Shown: positions 17,448 to 26,498, counted from the first letter of the stretch. The stretch is 64,000 nucleotides of DNA from Arthrobacter oryzae (GCF_003634095.1 NZ_RBIR01000004.1:407954-471953); one strand, 5' to 3'. Translations and numbers: made by a program. Notes: generated by a model not told the origin, from the letters alone.

Positions 17448-18368
17448 GTGGCTGCAAATGGCGGTACCAAGGCGATCGTCGCGGCACTGGCCGCAAACCT
17501 GACGATCGCCGTCTTGAAGTTCGTCGCCTACTTTCTGACGCTGTCCTCGTCCATGCTGGCCGAGGCGATCCACTCGCTCGCCGACTCCGGCAACCAGCTG
17601 CTTCTTCTGGTGGGCGGTAAGCGCGCCCAGCGCGAAGCCAGCCAGGAACACCCGTTCGGCTACGGCCGTGAGCGCTACATCTACGCGTTCATCGTCTCCA
17701 TTGTGCTTTTCAGTGTCGGCGGCCTGTTCGCGCTGTACGAGGCCTGGGGAAAGATCCAGCACCCGCACGGCATTGAAGGGGACTTCTGGTGGGTGCCGCT
17801 GGCCGTGCTGGTTGGCGCGATCATTGCCGAATCCTTTTCATTCCGCACCGCGATCGCCGAATCCAACCCGCTCCGCGGGCAGGAGAGCTGGGTCAAATTC
17901 ATCCGTAACGCCAAGCAGCCCGAACTTCCGGTGATCCTGCTTGAGGACTTCGGTGCCCTGGTGGGCCTGGTGTTCGCGCTCTTCGGCGTGGGCCTGACGC
18001 TCATCACCGGAAACGGCATCTGGGATGCCCTGGGCACCGCCATGATCGGCCTGCTGCTCGTGGCGATCGCCGTGGTGCTGGCCTTGGAAACGAAGTCCCT
18101 GCTGCTCGGCGAGTCGGCCACGCGCGACGACGTCGCGAAGATTCGCGCCGCGATCGAGGCCGGCGGCACGGGCATCATTCACCTGAAGACGATGCACCTC
18201 GGACCTGAAGAGCTGCTGGTCGCGGCCAAGATCAGCATCGGCCGCACGGACTCCGGCCAGGACATTGCGAAAGCCATCGACGACGCCGAGGCCCGGGTCC
18301 GCGAGGCTGTCCCGATTGCCCGGGTCATCTACCTGGAACCGGACGTGCAGCGCGTCAGCGCGTCCTGA
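17448..18368 (+). CDS. Cation diffusion facilitator transporter
   Basis: CDF proteins exchange a divalent metal (Zn, Co, Fe, Mn) for protons across the cytoplasmic membrane. The 306 residues have about six hydrophobic helices. The metal-site helices carry HSLADSGNQ in TM2 and LLEDFGALVG in TM5, and the loop has the family motif HPFGYGRERY. A C-terminal cytoplasmic ferredoxin-like domain follows (KIRAAIEAGGTGIIHLKTMH). The GTG at 17448 follows AAGGAGA. An inverted repeat just upstream suggests metal-responsive control. The metal is not determined. Confidence 0.92.
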   Translation: MAANGGTKAIVAALAANLTIAVLKFVAYFLTLSSSMLAEAIHSLADSGNQLLLLVGGKRAQREASQEHPFGYGRERYIYAFIVSIVLFSVGGLFALYEAWGKIQHPHGIEGDFWWVPLAVLVGAIIAESFSFRTAIAESNPLRGQESWVKFIRNAKQPELPVILLEDFGALVGLVFALFGVGLTLITGNGIWDALGTAMIGLLLVAIAVVLALETKSLLLGESATRDDVAKIRAAIEAGGTGIIHLKTMHLGPEELLVAAKISIGRTDSGQDIAKAIDDAEARVREAVPIARVIYLEPDVQRVSAS

Positions 18369-18400
18369 GCCCCCTTCAGATCTGCGGTCACTCCAGGGGC

Positions 18401-18438
18401 CCGCGGCGGGCCGCAACGCATGGCGGGGCCCGCCGCGG
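18401..18438. terminator. Hairpin after the CDF gene
   Basis: CCGCGGCGGGCC (18401-18412) pairs perfectly with GGCCCGCCGCGG (18427-18438) across a 14-nt loop. It is the first of two hairpins between the convergent CDF and MFS genes. Confidence 0.7.
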
Positions 18439-18456
18439 CATAGCGACATAACGACA

Positions 18457-18497
18457 ACGGCAGTCCGGCCCAGTAGCTAACTGGGCCGGACTGCCGT
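18457..18497. terminator. 18-bp stem bidirectional terminator
   Basis: ACGGCAGTCCGGCCCAGT (18457-18474) and ACTGGGCCGGACTGCCGT (18480-18497) are perfect arms around a 5-nt loop. It lies between two convergent genes, so it can end both transcripts. Confidence 0.88.
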
Positions 18498-18571
18498 GTT
18501 TCATGAAAAGGTCCTGCGGTGGTTTTCCGGGACGCCGGGATGCCCGGGTGCCGGGATGCGGTGATGCGGAA

Positions 18572-19780
18572 CTACGGGGCGAGCGGCCGCCTGCGTTCCA
18601 CTGCGCCGCTGATGGCCGCGACCCCGAGGCCCAGGACGGCAAGGACCGCGCCCACGAGGGCGGGCGCGACATACCCCCAGCCCCAGGCGATCACGAGGCC
18701 GCCGAGGAACGCGCCCAGGGCATTGGCGACGTTGAGCGCCGCATGGTTCAGCGACGAGGCCAGCGATGGCGCGTCAGGGGAGGCATCCAGGAGCCTCGTC
18801 TGCAGGGCCGGGACCAGCATGGACCCGGCGGCGCCGACCACGAAGACCATGACCAGCGCGGACCACGCCCAGTGCGCCGCGACCGCATAGAGTACGAGGG
18901 CCACGGCTGTGGCGGGCAGCACCCAGTAGATCGTGCCCATGACGGACTTGTCCGCGATCCGGCCGCCGACGATGTTGCCCACCACCATGCCCACGCCGTA
19001 AAGCGCCACCACGAGCGGCAGCCATGGGCCCGGGATGCCGGCCACCGACGTCATGGTGTGCGAAATGTACGTGTAGGTCGCGAAGAAACCGCCGAAACCG
19101 ACGATGCCGACCAGGATGGCGAGCCACACCTGGAGCCGCTTGAGCGCGCCGAGCTCGCGGCGGAAGCTCGCATCGGCGTGCGGCTTCTGGAACGGGACGA
19201 ACTTCCACAGCATGACGAGCGTGATGATCCCGATCAAACCGACCAGCAGGAACAGGAGCCGCCACCCGTAGCTTTGGCCCAGCCAGGTGGCGAAGGGGAC
19301 GCCAATGACGTTGGACACTGTCAGTCCGGCCATGACCATCGAAATTGCCCAACCGCGCTTGGTCGGCGCCACGAGGGAAGCCGCAATCACGGCCGCGACC
19401 CCGAAGAATGCGCCGTGGGGCAGTCCCGCGGCGAACCGGGAGACCAGCATGGAGCCGTAGTCCGGGGCGAGGAAGGAACTGAGGTTGGCGATGCTGAAGA
19501 AGAGCATCAGCCCTAACGCCAGATATTTCCGTGGGAGCCTGGCACCGACGGCGGCCAGCACCGGAGCGCCAATGACGACGCCGAGGGCATAGGCCGATAT
19601 CAGGTGGCCGGCCTCGGGCGTGCTGATGTTCAGGCCCTGTTCGATCTCCTTCAGCAGGCCCATCATGGTGAATTCGGTAGTGCCGATGCCGAAGCCGCCC
19701 ATCGCGAGGGCAATGATGGCCAGGGCAACGTTGCGGGTGCCGGTCTTGGGCGACGCCGGGGCGTATGTGGTGGTTGTCAT
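18572..19780 (-). CDS. MFS transporter, DHA1/AraJ-like
   Basis: The 402-residue membrane protein has 12 predicted helices and starts with a short polar tail followed by NVALAIIALAMGGFGIGTTE, typical of the AraJ/YdhP branch of DHA1 exporters. The loop after helix 2 carries VGARLPRKYLALGL, an A-motif variant. These proteins export drugs, sugars or small metabolites with protons; the substrate is not readable here. The ATG at 19780 is preceded by only a weak purine-rich site. Confidence 0.9.
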   Translation of the reverse strand: MTTTTYAPASPKTGTRNVALAIIALAMGGFGIGTTEFTMMGLLKEIEQGLNISTPEAGHLISAYALGVVIGAPVLAAVGARLPRKYLALGLMLFFSIANLSSFLAPDYGSMLVSRFAAGLPHGAFFGVAAVIAASLVAPTKRGWAISMVMAGLTVSNVIGVPFATWLGQSYGWRLLFLLVGLIGIITLVMLWKFVPFQKPHADASFRRELGALKRLQVWLAILVGIVGFGGFFATYTYISHTMTSVAGIPGPWLPLVVALYGVGMVVGNIVGGRIADKSVMGTIYWVLPATAVALVLYAVAAHWAWSALVMVFVVGAAGSMLVPALQTRLLDASPDAPSLASSLNHAALNVANALGAFLGGLVIAWGWGYVAPALVGAVLAVLGLGVAAISGAVERRRPLAP

Positions 19781-20068
19781 TCGTCTTTTCGTCGGTGTTT
19801 GCCGGGAGATGCCCGAGGAGTCGGCCAGATAAATATGCTTTCAAGAACGTGCAGGCGGCGCCGGATATTCCGCAGTCACACCGCAGTCACCCTGTGCCCG
19901 GTCCGGGCGGCCGCCCTCACTATTGTCCCCTACCCGGCGGGGCCGGCCCGCGTCTTCGGCCCCTCGGCTCCGTCCCTTGCCGCCCGCCCGGGCCGCAGTA
20001 CCGCTCTCCTGCGCTCTCCTGCCGCTGGGGCCCCGCCGGATGGGAGGCCCCGCCTTAGACTTGAGGGC

Positions 20069-20533
20069 GTGACTGGACTCATTAACGTCGTTGGCGGCGC
20101 AGTAGTGGACTCACTGGCCGAACCAAGCATGCTACTCGTGGCGCGGCGCACGGCGCCCCCGCAGTTTGCCGGAATGTGGGAGTTTCCGGGTGGCAAAGTG
20201 GAACCGGGCGAGGCCGCCGAAGACGCCCTCCACCGCGAGCTACGGGAAGAACTGGGCGTGCTGGTGCGGCTCGGTGCCGAGCTGCCCGCCGAAGCGCCCA
20301 CGGGCTGGCCGCTCAACGAGAAGGCGGCGATGCGGGTCTGGTTTGCCGAGCTCGCCGAGGGTGTGCCCCGGCCGCTGGAGGACCACGACGAACTGCGCTG
20401 GCTCGATCTTCGCCGCCCGGACGAGGTCCTGGGCCTGGCGTGGATCCCTGCGGACTTCCCCATCGTGGAGGCGCTCCTGGCGGCCGTCCGGGCCAAGGTG
20501 CCGCTCGGCGGGGGAGCCGGACTGACCTTCTAG
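20069..20533 (+). CDS. Nudix (MutT-like) hydrolase
   Basis: The 154-residue product has a clear Nudix box GKVEPGEAAEDALHRELREE followed by LGV, which binds Mg2+ and catalyses pyrophosphate hydrolysis. The C-terminal LAWIPADFPIVEALLA resembles MutT-type (deoxy)nucleoside triphosphate pyrophosphohydrolases, which clean oxidised nucleotides. The GTG at 20069 is chosen because TAGACT (20056-20061) lies 7 nt upstream, a leaderless layout, and because the family's first strand (VVGGAVVD) starts soon after. The frame stays open far upstream, but that part has no family match. Confidence 0.88.
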   Translation: MTGLINVVGGAVVDSLAEPSMLLVARRTAPPQFAGMWEFPGGKVEPGEAAEDALHRELREELGVLVRLGAELPAEAPTGWPLNEKAAMRVWFAELAEGVPRPLEDHDELRWLDLRRPDEVLGLAWIPADFPIVEALLAAVRAKVPLGGGAGLTF

Positions 20534-20621
20534 GCCGGCCGCCCCGCCGCGTGCCGTGGTGCGCCTCTCGCCAAACCGTCAGCCATGTGCCTACTCTGAA
20601 CCCAATCGAGAGGAGAGGCCC

Positions 20622-21764
20622 GTGCAGGTCGGTGTCGGACGAGAGCAGCGAGCCGGGGAACGCCGGGTTGCGGCCACGCCGGATACCGTGCTGCAGCTGA
20701 CGGCCCTCGGATTGAATCTCCTGGTGGAGAGCGGGGCCGGAACCGAGGCTGGGTTCGCGGACGCAGCGTTCAAGGAGGCCGGGGCCACGGTGATCTCCGA
20801 TCTTCCGTTTGAGGCCCTCGACGTCCTGCTGCATGTCCGCCCGCTTACCCCGCAGGCCACGGCCCGGCTTCGGCCCGGCACCGTCACGATCGGGCTGGCA
20901 TCACCGGGCTCGGAACTGCCGACCGTCCGGGCGCTGGCCGCCGGCGGCATCACCTCCTTCGCCCTGGAACTGCTCCCGCGGATCTCCCGGGCACAATCCA
21001 TGGATGCGTTGAGCTCGCAGTCCCTCGTCTCCGGATACCGCGCAGTGCTCGAAGCCGCCGTGCGCTATCCGCGGTTTTTCCCGCTCTACATGACGGCCGC
21101 CGGCACCATCCCGCCGGCGCGGGTGCTGGTCCTTGGGGCCGGCGTTGCCGGGCTGCAGGCGATTGGCACGGCAAAGCGCCTCGGTGCCCGGGTCTCGGCC
21201 AACGACATCCGCGCGGCTTCCGCCGACGAGGTCGCCTCGATGGGCGGCACATTCATCAACCTTGACCTCGCCGCGGCGGAGGAGGGGACCGGCGGTTACG
21301 CCCGCGCCCTCGGCGAGGATCGGGCGGCACGCCAGCGCAGCCTCCTCGCCCCGCACGTCGCCGCCGCGGACGTCCTGATCACGACGGCCGCCATCCCGGG
21401 CCGGGCCGCCCCCTTGCTTGTGACCACCGACATGGTGACCGGCATGCGGGCCGGATCCGTTGTCGTGGACCTCGCCGCGGAGTCCGGAGGCAACGTGGAG
21501 GGCGTGATCGCCGGCCAGGACATCCTTGTGCCGGTCGACGGCGGCTCGGTCACGCTCGTGGGACTGCAGGACGCGGCATCGGCAATGCCGTCGGACGCGT
21601 CCCGGCTCTTCGCCCGGAATGTCAGCAACTTCCTCGCCCTCATCACCCGAGAGGGCACGGTTGCCCCCGACTTCGACGACGACGTGGTTGCCGGCACGTG
21701 CCTGACCCACGGCGGCGCCGTGCGGCACGCCCCCACGGCGGCTGCCCTGGGAGGAGAAGCGTAA
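20622..21764 (+). CDS. pntAA: NAD(P)+ transhydrogenase, alpha subunit 1 (NAD-binding)
   Basis: This is domain I of the proton-translocating transhydrogenase, which passes hydride from NADH to NADP+ using the proton gradient. The 380 residues start with VGREQRAGERRVAATPDTV, carry the NAD-binding loop LGAGVAGLQAIGTAKRLGAR and the VDLAAESGGNVEG region. The GTG at 20622 follows GAGAGGAGAG. Domain II is split off into the next gene, so the enzyme is of the three-gene type. The stop overlaps the next start by 1 bp (TAATG). Confidence 0.95.
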   Translation: MQVGVGREQRAGERRVAATPDTVLQLTALGLNLLVESGAGTEAGFADAAFKEAGATVISDLPFEALDVLLHVRPLTPQATARLRPGTVTIGLASPGSELPTVRALAAGGITSFALELLPRISRAQSMDALSSQSLVSGYRAVLEAAVRYPRFFPLYMTAAGTIPPARVLVLGAGVAGLQAIGTAKRLGARVSANDIRAASADEVASMGGTFINLDLAAAEEGTGGYARALGEDRAARQRSLLAPHVAAADVLITTAAIPGRAAPLLVTTDMVTGMRAGSVVVDLAAESGGNVEGVIAGQDILVPVDGGSVTLVGLQDAASAMPSDASRLFARNVSNFLALITREGTVAPDFDDDVVAGTCLTHGGAVRHAPTAAALGGEA

Positions 21765-22192
21765 TGGGCCCGGTAGCGCTGCTGACAGTGGTGGTGCTCG
21801 CGGTGTTCGTCGGGTTCGAAGTCGTTTCCAAGGTGACCAGCAAGCTGCACACGCCGCTGATGTCCGGAGCCAATGCCATCCACGGCATCATCCTGGTCGG
21901 CGCCATCATCGTGGCCGGGCAAGCCGGCGACCCCTGGGTGCTCGGGATCGCGCTCCTGGCGGTGGTGCTGGCGACCGTCAACCTCGTGGGGGGATTCGTG
22001 GTCACGGACCGGATGCTGGAGATGTTCAGCGGGCACAGGCAGACACGCAAGCCGGCGCAGCCCGGGGGCGCCCAGCCCGGGGCCGGTCCGGCCGGAGGCT
22101 CCGCCGCCGGCGAAAGTGCGGACCGGGCAGGCCCTGGCGGCGCGCACCCCCGCAAAGGAACCTCCGGCGGCGTGACGGGGGAAGCCCGGTGA
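21764..22192 (+). CDS. pntAB: NAD(P)+ transhydrogenase, alpha subunit 2 (membrane)
   Basis: The 142-residue protein supplies the alpha part of membrane domain II. Three or four hydrophobic helices run from the start to about residue 90 (VALLTVVVLAVFVGFEVVSK; SGANAIHGIILVGAIIVAG; IALLAVVLATVNLVGGFVV), ending DRMLEMF, the family signature. The last 50 residues are an unusual Gly/Ala/Pro-rich cytoplasmic tail. The start overlaps pntAA by 1 bp and the end overlaps pntB by 4 bp. Confidence 0.93.
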   Translation: MGPVALLTVVVLAVFVGFEVVSKVTSKLHTPLMSGANAIHGIILVGAIIVAGQAGDPWVLGIALLAVVLATVNLVGGFVVTDRMLEMFSGHRQTRKPAQPGGAQPGAGPAGGSAAGESADRAGPGGAHPRKGTSGGVTGEAR

Positions 22193-23562
22193 GCCTCCTG
22201 AGCTCCGAGTGGACGGCCCTGCTGTATCTGCTGGCCGCCGTCTGCTTCATCCTGGCGCTGAAGGGCCTGAGCTCGCCCAAGACCGCCCGCCGCGGCAACG
22301 CGATCGGCGCCGCCGGGGCGCTGGTCGCCGTCGTCACCGTGTTCCTATCAGCGCGGCTGGAAAACATTCCGCTCATCCTTGCCGCCATCGCCGTCGGTTC
22401 CGCGATTGCTGTTCCGGTGGCCCGGCGGGTGCAGATGACCCAGATGCCTCAGCTCGTGGCGCTGTTCAACGGCGTCGGAGGCGGCGCCGCCGCGCTCGTC
22501 GCTGTACTGGAACTTGGCCACAGCGGGGACCCGTGGGTCCGCCTGGCGGTGGTGTTCACAATGCTGGTGGGCGCGGTGTCCTTCGCAGGCTCCGCGGTGA
22601 CTGTGGCCAAGCTGCAGGAGCTCATCAGCGCCAGGCCGCTGCTCTTTCCCGGCATGCCCTGGGTCATGGGGGCCGTCATCCTGGGGGCCGTGGTCTCCGG
22701 GGTGCTGGTGGTCCTGACCGGCGCGGTCGGCTGGTCGCTGGCACTGCTGGGCCTGGGTCTCGCGGCCGGGCTGCTCCTGGTGTTGCCCGTCGGCGGGGCG
22801 GACGTGCCAATTGTGATCTCGCTGTTGAATGCCTTCACGGGGCTGGCGGTGGCGGCGTCAGGCGTGGTCCTTGGCAATGTCCTGCTGCTGGTGGCCGGAA
22901 CCCTGGTAGGCGCGAGCGGCACCATCCTGACCAAGGTCATGGCCTCGGCCATGGGCCGCGGAGTCGCCGGCATAATGTTCGGTGCGTTCAAGGGCGGCTC
23001 GACGGCGGGATCCACCGCCGTGAGCGACCGGCCGGTGCGCTCGTCCTCGCCGGAGGACGTTGCCGTCCAGCTTGGCTATGCCCAGCGGGTGGTGATTGTT
23101 CCCGGCTACGGGCTCGCCGTGGCGCAGGGCCAGCACACCGTGGCGGAGCTTGCCACGGCCCTCGCCGACCGCGGGGTGGACGTCGTGTTCGCCATCCACC
23201 CGGTGGCCGGACGCATGCCGGGCCACATGAACGTGCTCTTGGCCGAAGCCGACGTCCCGTACGAGTCGCTTCGGGAGCTGGCAGAGGTCAATCCCGAGTT
23301 CGCGAACACGGATATCGTGCTGGTGGTCGGCGCCAACGACGTCGTCAACCCGGCAGCCAAGTCTTCCCCCGGATCGCCGATCTATGGGATGCCGATCCTG
23401 GAGGTGGTGCAGGCTCAGCAGGTGGTGTTCCTGAAGCGGTCAATGCGTCCGGGCTTCGCCGGGATCGAGAACGAACTCCTCCACGACCCCAAGACGACGC
23501 TCCTGTTCGGCGATGCCAAGGATTCGCTGGCCAGGGTGCTCGGCGCGGTCAAGGCGCTCTAG
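22189..23562 (+). CDS. pntB: NAD(P)+ transhydrogenase, beta subunit
   Basis: The beta subunit carries the rest of the proton channel and the NADP(H)-binding domain III. The 457 residues have about nine hydrophobic helices up to residue 260, then domain III with VVIVPGYGLAVAQGQH, HPVAGRMPGHMNVLLAEADV, and VVGANDVVNP and KRSMRPGFAGIEN near the end. The GTG overlaps pntAB by 4 bp. The three genes are clearly one transcription and assembly unit. The likely job is NADPH supply for biosynthesis and redox defence. Confidence 0.96.
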   Translation: MSLLSSEWTALLYLLAAVCFILALKGLSSPKTARRGNAIGAAGALVAVVTVFLSARLENIPLILAAIAVGSAIAVPVARRVQMTQMPQLVALFNGVGGGAAALVAVLELGHSGDPWVRLAVVFTMLVGAVSFAGSAVTVAKLQELISARPLLFPGMPWVMGAVILGAVVSGVLVVLTGAVGWSLALLGLGLAAGLLLVLPVGGADVPIVISLLNAFTGLAVAASGVVLGNVLLLVAGTLVGASGTILTKVMASAMGRGVAGIMFGAFKGGSTAGSTAVSDRPVRSSSPEDVAVQLGYAQRVVIVPGYGLAVAQGQHTVAELATALADRGVDVVFAIHPVAGRMPGHMNVLLAEADVPYESLRELAEVNPEFANTDIVLVVGANDVVNPAAKSSPGSPIYGMPILEVVQAQQVVFLKRSMRPGFAGIENELLHDPKTTLLFGDAKDSLARVLGAVKAL

Positions 23563-23605
23563 CTTCGAGGCTTTCCGGGTTCCCGGCGCCTCAGAGGGTG
23601 GGCTG

Positions 23606-24796
23606 CTAGAACAGGGTGGGCTGCGCCGTTCCTGAAGGGTTGGCGGCTGAATGGCTGCCGTTCGCGCGTTCGTGGCCTGGGCGGCCCGCATGCCTGAAGT
23701 TCGCATGCCCTGCCGTGTCCGGGATGCTCCCGGCCGGGTACTGGGCTTCTTCCTCGCGGGCGTCGTCGTGGCCGTTGCCGTCCAGATCCCGGTGGCTGAA
23801 TCCGTGCGAGCCGGAGAAGCCGTGGAGGTCCTTGAAGTAGCGGATGCGGCCAGCCAGCCACGCCCGGTACTCCTTGGACGCATAGGACCCGCTCCCGTAC
23901 AGGCGACGGTATTTGCCTGCCAGGTGGGGATGTTCCCTTGCGATCCACTGCATGAACCATTCACGGGTTCCCGGTTTCAGGTAGAGCGCGCCGGCCGTGA
24001 CGCCCGTGGCGCCGGCCGCTGCCAGGGCGCCGAAAAGGGAGTCGAGGGCCTCGTCGCTGTCAGAGAGCCACGGCATGATGGGCATCGCCATGACGCCGCA
24101 GGGCAGGCCGGCCTCCCGCAGCCGGGAGATGAGCTTCAGCCGCGCCCGCGGCCCCGGCGTCCCGGGTTCCACGGCCTCGGACAGCCGTTCGTTGGTCATG
24201 GCCAGCGAAATGCCAACCCCGACAGGCACTTGGGCAGCGGCGTGCTTGAGGAGCGGGATGTCCCGGGCCAGGAGCGTGCCCTTGGTGAGGATGGACAGGG
24301 GAGTGCCGGACTCGGCGAGGGCCGCGATGATGCCGGGCATGAGCTGATAGCGGCCCTCGGCGCGCTGGTACGGGTCCGTGTTGGTGCCGAGGGCCACATG
24401 CTCGTGACGCCAGGAGGCCTTGGCGAGTTCCTTGCGGAGGATCTCAGCGGCGTTGATCTTGACCACCACCTGGCTGTCGAAGTCCAGACCGGCGTCGAAG
24501 TCCAGATAGGTGTGGCTCTTGCGCGCAAAGCAGTAAACGCAGGCATGGCTGCAGCCGCGATAGGGATTGATGGTCCAGTCGAACGGCATCTTCGAACCGG
24601 CGACCACCTTGTTGAGCACCGATTTGGCGGTGACCTCATGGAAAGTGATCCCGGCAAACTCCGGGGTGGAGACGGAGCGCACCAGCCCGGCCAGCGGCAG
24701 CAGGGCCGGGGCGGCCCGTGAACTATCGGCCGGCGAACCGGCGGACAGGGCGGCCGGGGAATCGCCGCGCTCAAGTGCTTGCGCGTCCCATCTCAT
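23606..24796 (-). CDS. Rv2578c-family radical SAM protein under a LexA box
   Basis: The 396-residue protein has the radical SAM cluster motif CSHACVYC (CX3CX2C) in NPYRGCSHACVYCFAR. It also has the family stretches GTNTDPYQRAEGRYQLM, ILTKGTLLARD and MPIMPWLSDS. This family is related to spore photoproduct lyase and includes mycobacterial Rv2578c; its reaction is unknown. A poorly conserved His/Asn-rich tail follows residue 330. The ATG at 24796 sits 8 bp from a perfect SOS box, and a consensus TTGACA lies just beyond it, so DNA-damage induction is likely. It is convergent with pntB, 43 bp away. Confidence 0.88.
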   Translation of the reverse strand: MRWDAQALERGDSPAALSAGSPADSSRAAPALLPLAGLVRSVSTPEFAGITFHEVTAKSVLNKVVAGSKMPFDWTINPYRGCSHACVYCFARKSHTYLDFDAGLDFDSQVVVKINAAEILRKELAKASWRHEHVALGTNTDPYQRAEGRYQLMPGIIAALAESGTPLSILTKGTLLARDIPLLKHAAAQVPVGVGISLAMTNERLSEAVEPGTPGPRARLKLISRLREAGLPCGVMAMPIMPWLSDSDEALDSLFGALAAAGATGVTAGALYLKPGTREWFMQWIAREHPHLAGKYRRLYGSGSYASKEYRAWLAGRIRYFKDLHGFSGSHGFSHRDLDGNGHDDAREEEAQYPAGSIPDTAGHANFRHAGRPGHERANGSHSAANPSGTAQPTLF

Positions 24797-24804
24797 GCCT
24801 ACAT

Positions 24805-24831
24805 TCGAATATATGTTCGACTAAATGTCAA
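24805..24831 (-). promoter_or_regulatory. LexA box and -35 of the radical SAM gene
   Basis: TCGAATATATGTTCGA (24805-24820) matches the actinobacterial SOS box TCGAA(C/T)-N4-GTTCGA with full arms. On the gene's strand a perfect TTGACA (24826-24831) precedes it by 5 bp. LexA bound here would cover the spacer and -10 region, the classical repressing position. Confidence 0.85.
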
Positions 24832-24918
24832 GGATGCCACTCGGGGCCGCGCGGTCCTGCACGTGTCATCGGTCAACCCGTACAGCAATCCTTGCCTCCG
24901 CCCTTGGCCAGCCGCCGA

Positions 24919-25437
24919 TTACGACGAAGCGGCTTCGATGATCTTCTCGTCTCCCTCGTTCACGGCCTTGACTACGGCGTCGTAGTCGCCACGTTCGACG
25001 GCCTTGCTGATCTTCTTGCTGGCCTTCTCAATCGCGTTGTCGACGCGGTCGAGGTAGAGGTCGTCGACGACGGCAACCATCGCCGAGGAGCCCGGCGGCA
25101 GCCACTCCTCCGCGTTGACGCCGATGGATTTCTCCTCATGACGCTTCGCGATGGCGCCAGCGCCAGCGCCGATCCCAGCACCGATCACGCCTGAAAGCAG
25201 GAGCGGCGGAGCAAACAGTCCGACGACGAGCCCGCCGATGGCGCCGGCTGTGGTTCCGCCGGCGACCAGCCCGCCCCCGTGCTCCTTGACCTCGGTCTGA
25301 CCCGCGGGGTCACGCGACAGGACAACCGCAGCCGCCACGGCGGCGTCATCCATGCTCTTGATCGCTTTGAAATCCTCTGCTGCCGAGTCGACGTCGGCGT
25401 ACGAGGATACAAACAAGGTGTAGTTGTGCTCTGACAT
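24919..25437 (-). CDS. DUF1269-type membrane-associated protein
   Basis: The 172-residue product begins MSEHNYTLFVSSYADVDSAA, an alpha/beta domain. A glycine-rich hydrophobic hairpin follows (GGTTAGAIGGLVVGLFAPPL; SGVIGAGIGAGAGAIA), and then a helical charged C-terminus. This matches DUF1269/stress-type proteins of actinobacteria, which have no assigned reaction. The ATG at 25437 is chosen for the GGAGG just upstream; a longer frame starts at 25473 without a site. The gene stands alone. Confidence 0.75.
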   Translation of the reverse strand: MSEHNYTLFVSSYADVDSAAEDFKAIKSMDDAAVAAAVVLSRDPAGQTEVKEHGGGLVAGGTTAGAIGGLVVGLFAPPLLLSGVIGAGIGAGAGAIAKRHEEKSIGVNAEEWLPPGSSAMVAVVDDLYLDRVDNAIEKASKKISKAVERGDYDAVVKAVNEGDEKIIEAASS

Positions 25438-25856
25438 GGTGCCTCCACTGGTTCCGGCCGGCGGAGCGGCCACTCCGCTTGGTTACTCGACGCTGTCGGA
25501 CCGGGCCGTGCTGGACCTAACTGAATTTCCAACGGCGGGTGGCCTGTCCCGCCCGGACCGGGCAGTAGGCACTCCGGTCCTCGCGTAGGTCCAACTCTTG
25601 CCTCGACGGGTCGGACGCCGGCAGGGCCTTATGGCACCCTTCCAGGAACCAACCGAAGCGGCCAGCGGGACCGCGGCTGCCTAGCAGTGAGCATCGACGC
25701 CGGGCGGAGCGTCTCATCGCGGCGAAGGCTGACTCTGGTGCGCCCGGCAGGCTCTTGGGGCAAGAGCGGCTCCGCAACGTACCCAAAGACGGCGTTGACG
25801 TGGCTGGGGCGGCGGTGTGAAGCCGCCGTGTGAGGGCGCATTGCTAGGCTGGGGCG
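25438..25856. other. 419-bp region without a recognised gene
   Basis: This gap holds the ribosome-binding site of the DUF1269 gene at its left end and the pcp promoter at its right end. Between them I see no ORF with family resemblance and no long inverted repeat beyond GGCGG-TGTGAAG-CCGCC near 25809-25828. It may hold decayed coding sequence, but nothing specific can be named. Confidence 0.4.
25845..25856 (+). promoter_or_regulatory. Leaderless-type promoter of pcp
   Basis: TAGGCT (25845-25850) stands exactly 6 nt before the ATG at 25857, with no Shine-Dalgarno sequence. Confidence 0.55.
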
Positions 25857-26498
25857 ATGATTCTCCTGACCGGTTTCGAGCCGTTCGGCGGCGATACGGC
25901 CAATCCGTCCTGGGCCGCTGCCCAATCCGCGGCGAGGCTGCTCCGATCCGAAGGGCTGGATGTCCAGGCGGTGGAACTGCCCTGCGTCTTCGGAAACTCG
26001 GCCAAGGCGTTGACCGCGGCCCTCGAGCGATTCAAGCCCGAGCTTGTGCTGTGCGCCGGCCAGGCCGGCGGGAGGGCGGGCATCTCCCTGGAACGGGTGG
26101 CCATCAATTGTGACGACGCCCGAATCCCGGACAACGCGGGCAACCAGCCGGTGGACGAGCCCGTGGTCCAGGGCGGCCCGGCGGCCTATTTCACGTCGCT
26201 TCCCGTCAAAGCGGCGCTCGCGGCCCTGACCGCAGCGCAGATTCCGGCGGAAGTGTCCCAGAGCGCCGGGACCTATGTCTGCAACCACGTCTTCTACGCG
26301 CTCATGCATGCCCTGCAAATGCGCCCGGGCACCAGGGGAGGCTTCGTCCACGTCCCCTACGCGGACAGCCAGCTTCCGGCCGGGAGCAGCGCGCCGTCGC
26401 TGCCGGCGCAACAGATGGCGGCGGCGCTCGCCGTCGTGGTCCGGACCGCGCTGGCCACGGCGGCGGATCTAAAGATCGCCGCCGGCGCAACGCACTGA
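25857..26498 (+). CDS. pcp: Pyroglutamyl-peptidase I
   Basis: This cytosolic cysteine peptidase (family C15) removes N-terminal pyroglutamate from peptides. The 213 residues begin MILLTGFEPFGGDTANPSW, the family signature, and carry the catalytic Glu region (GQAGGRAGISLERVAIN), Cys142 in SAGTYVCNHVFYALMH, and the His in GGFVHVPY. Length and all three catalytic positions match the family. The gene stands alone with a leaderless-type start. Confidence 0.95.
   Translation: MILLTGFEPFGGDTANPSWAAAQSAARLLRSEGLDVQAVELPCVFGNSAKALTAALERFKPELVLCAGQAGGRAGISLERVAINCDDARIPDNAGNQPVDEPVVQGGPAAYFTSLPVKAALAALTAAQIPAEVSQSAGTYVCNHVFYALMHALQMRPGTRGGFVHVPYADSQLPAGSSAPSLPAQQMAAALAVVVRTALATAADLKIAAGATH

Noticed and set aside
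20556..20621. A longer start for pntAA
   Set aside because: The added 22 residues do not fit the family, and GAGAGGAGAG stands before the GTG at 20622.
25438..25856. A pseudogene in the gap before pcp
   Set aside because: Short frames exist on both strands, but none shows a recognisable protein segment, so decay of a gene cannot be supported.
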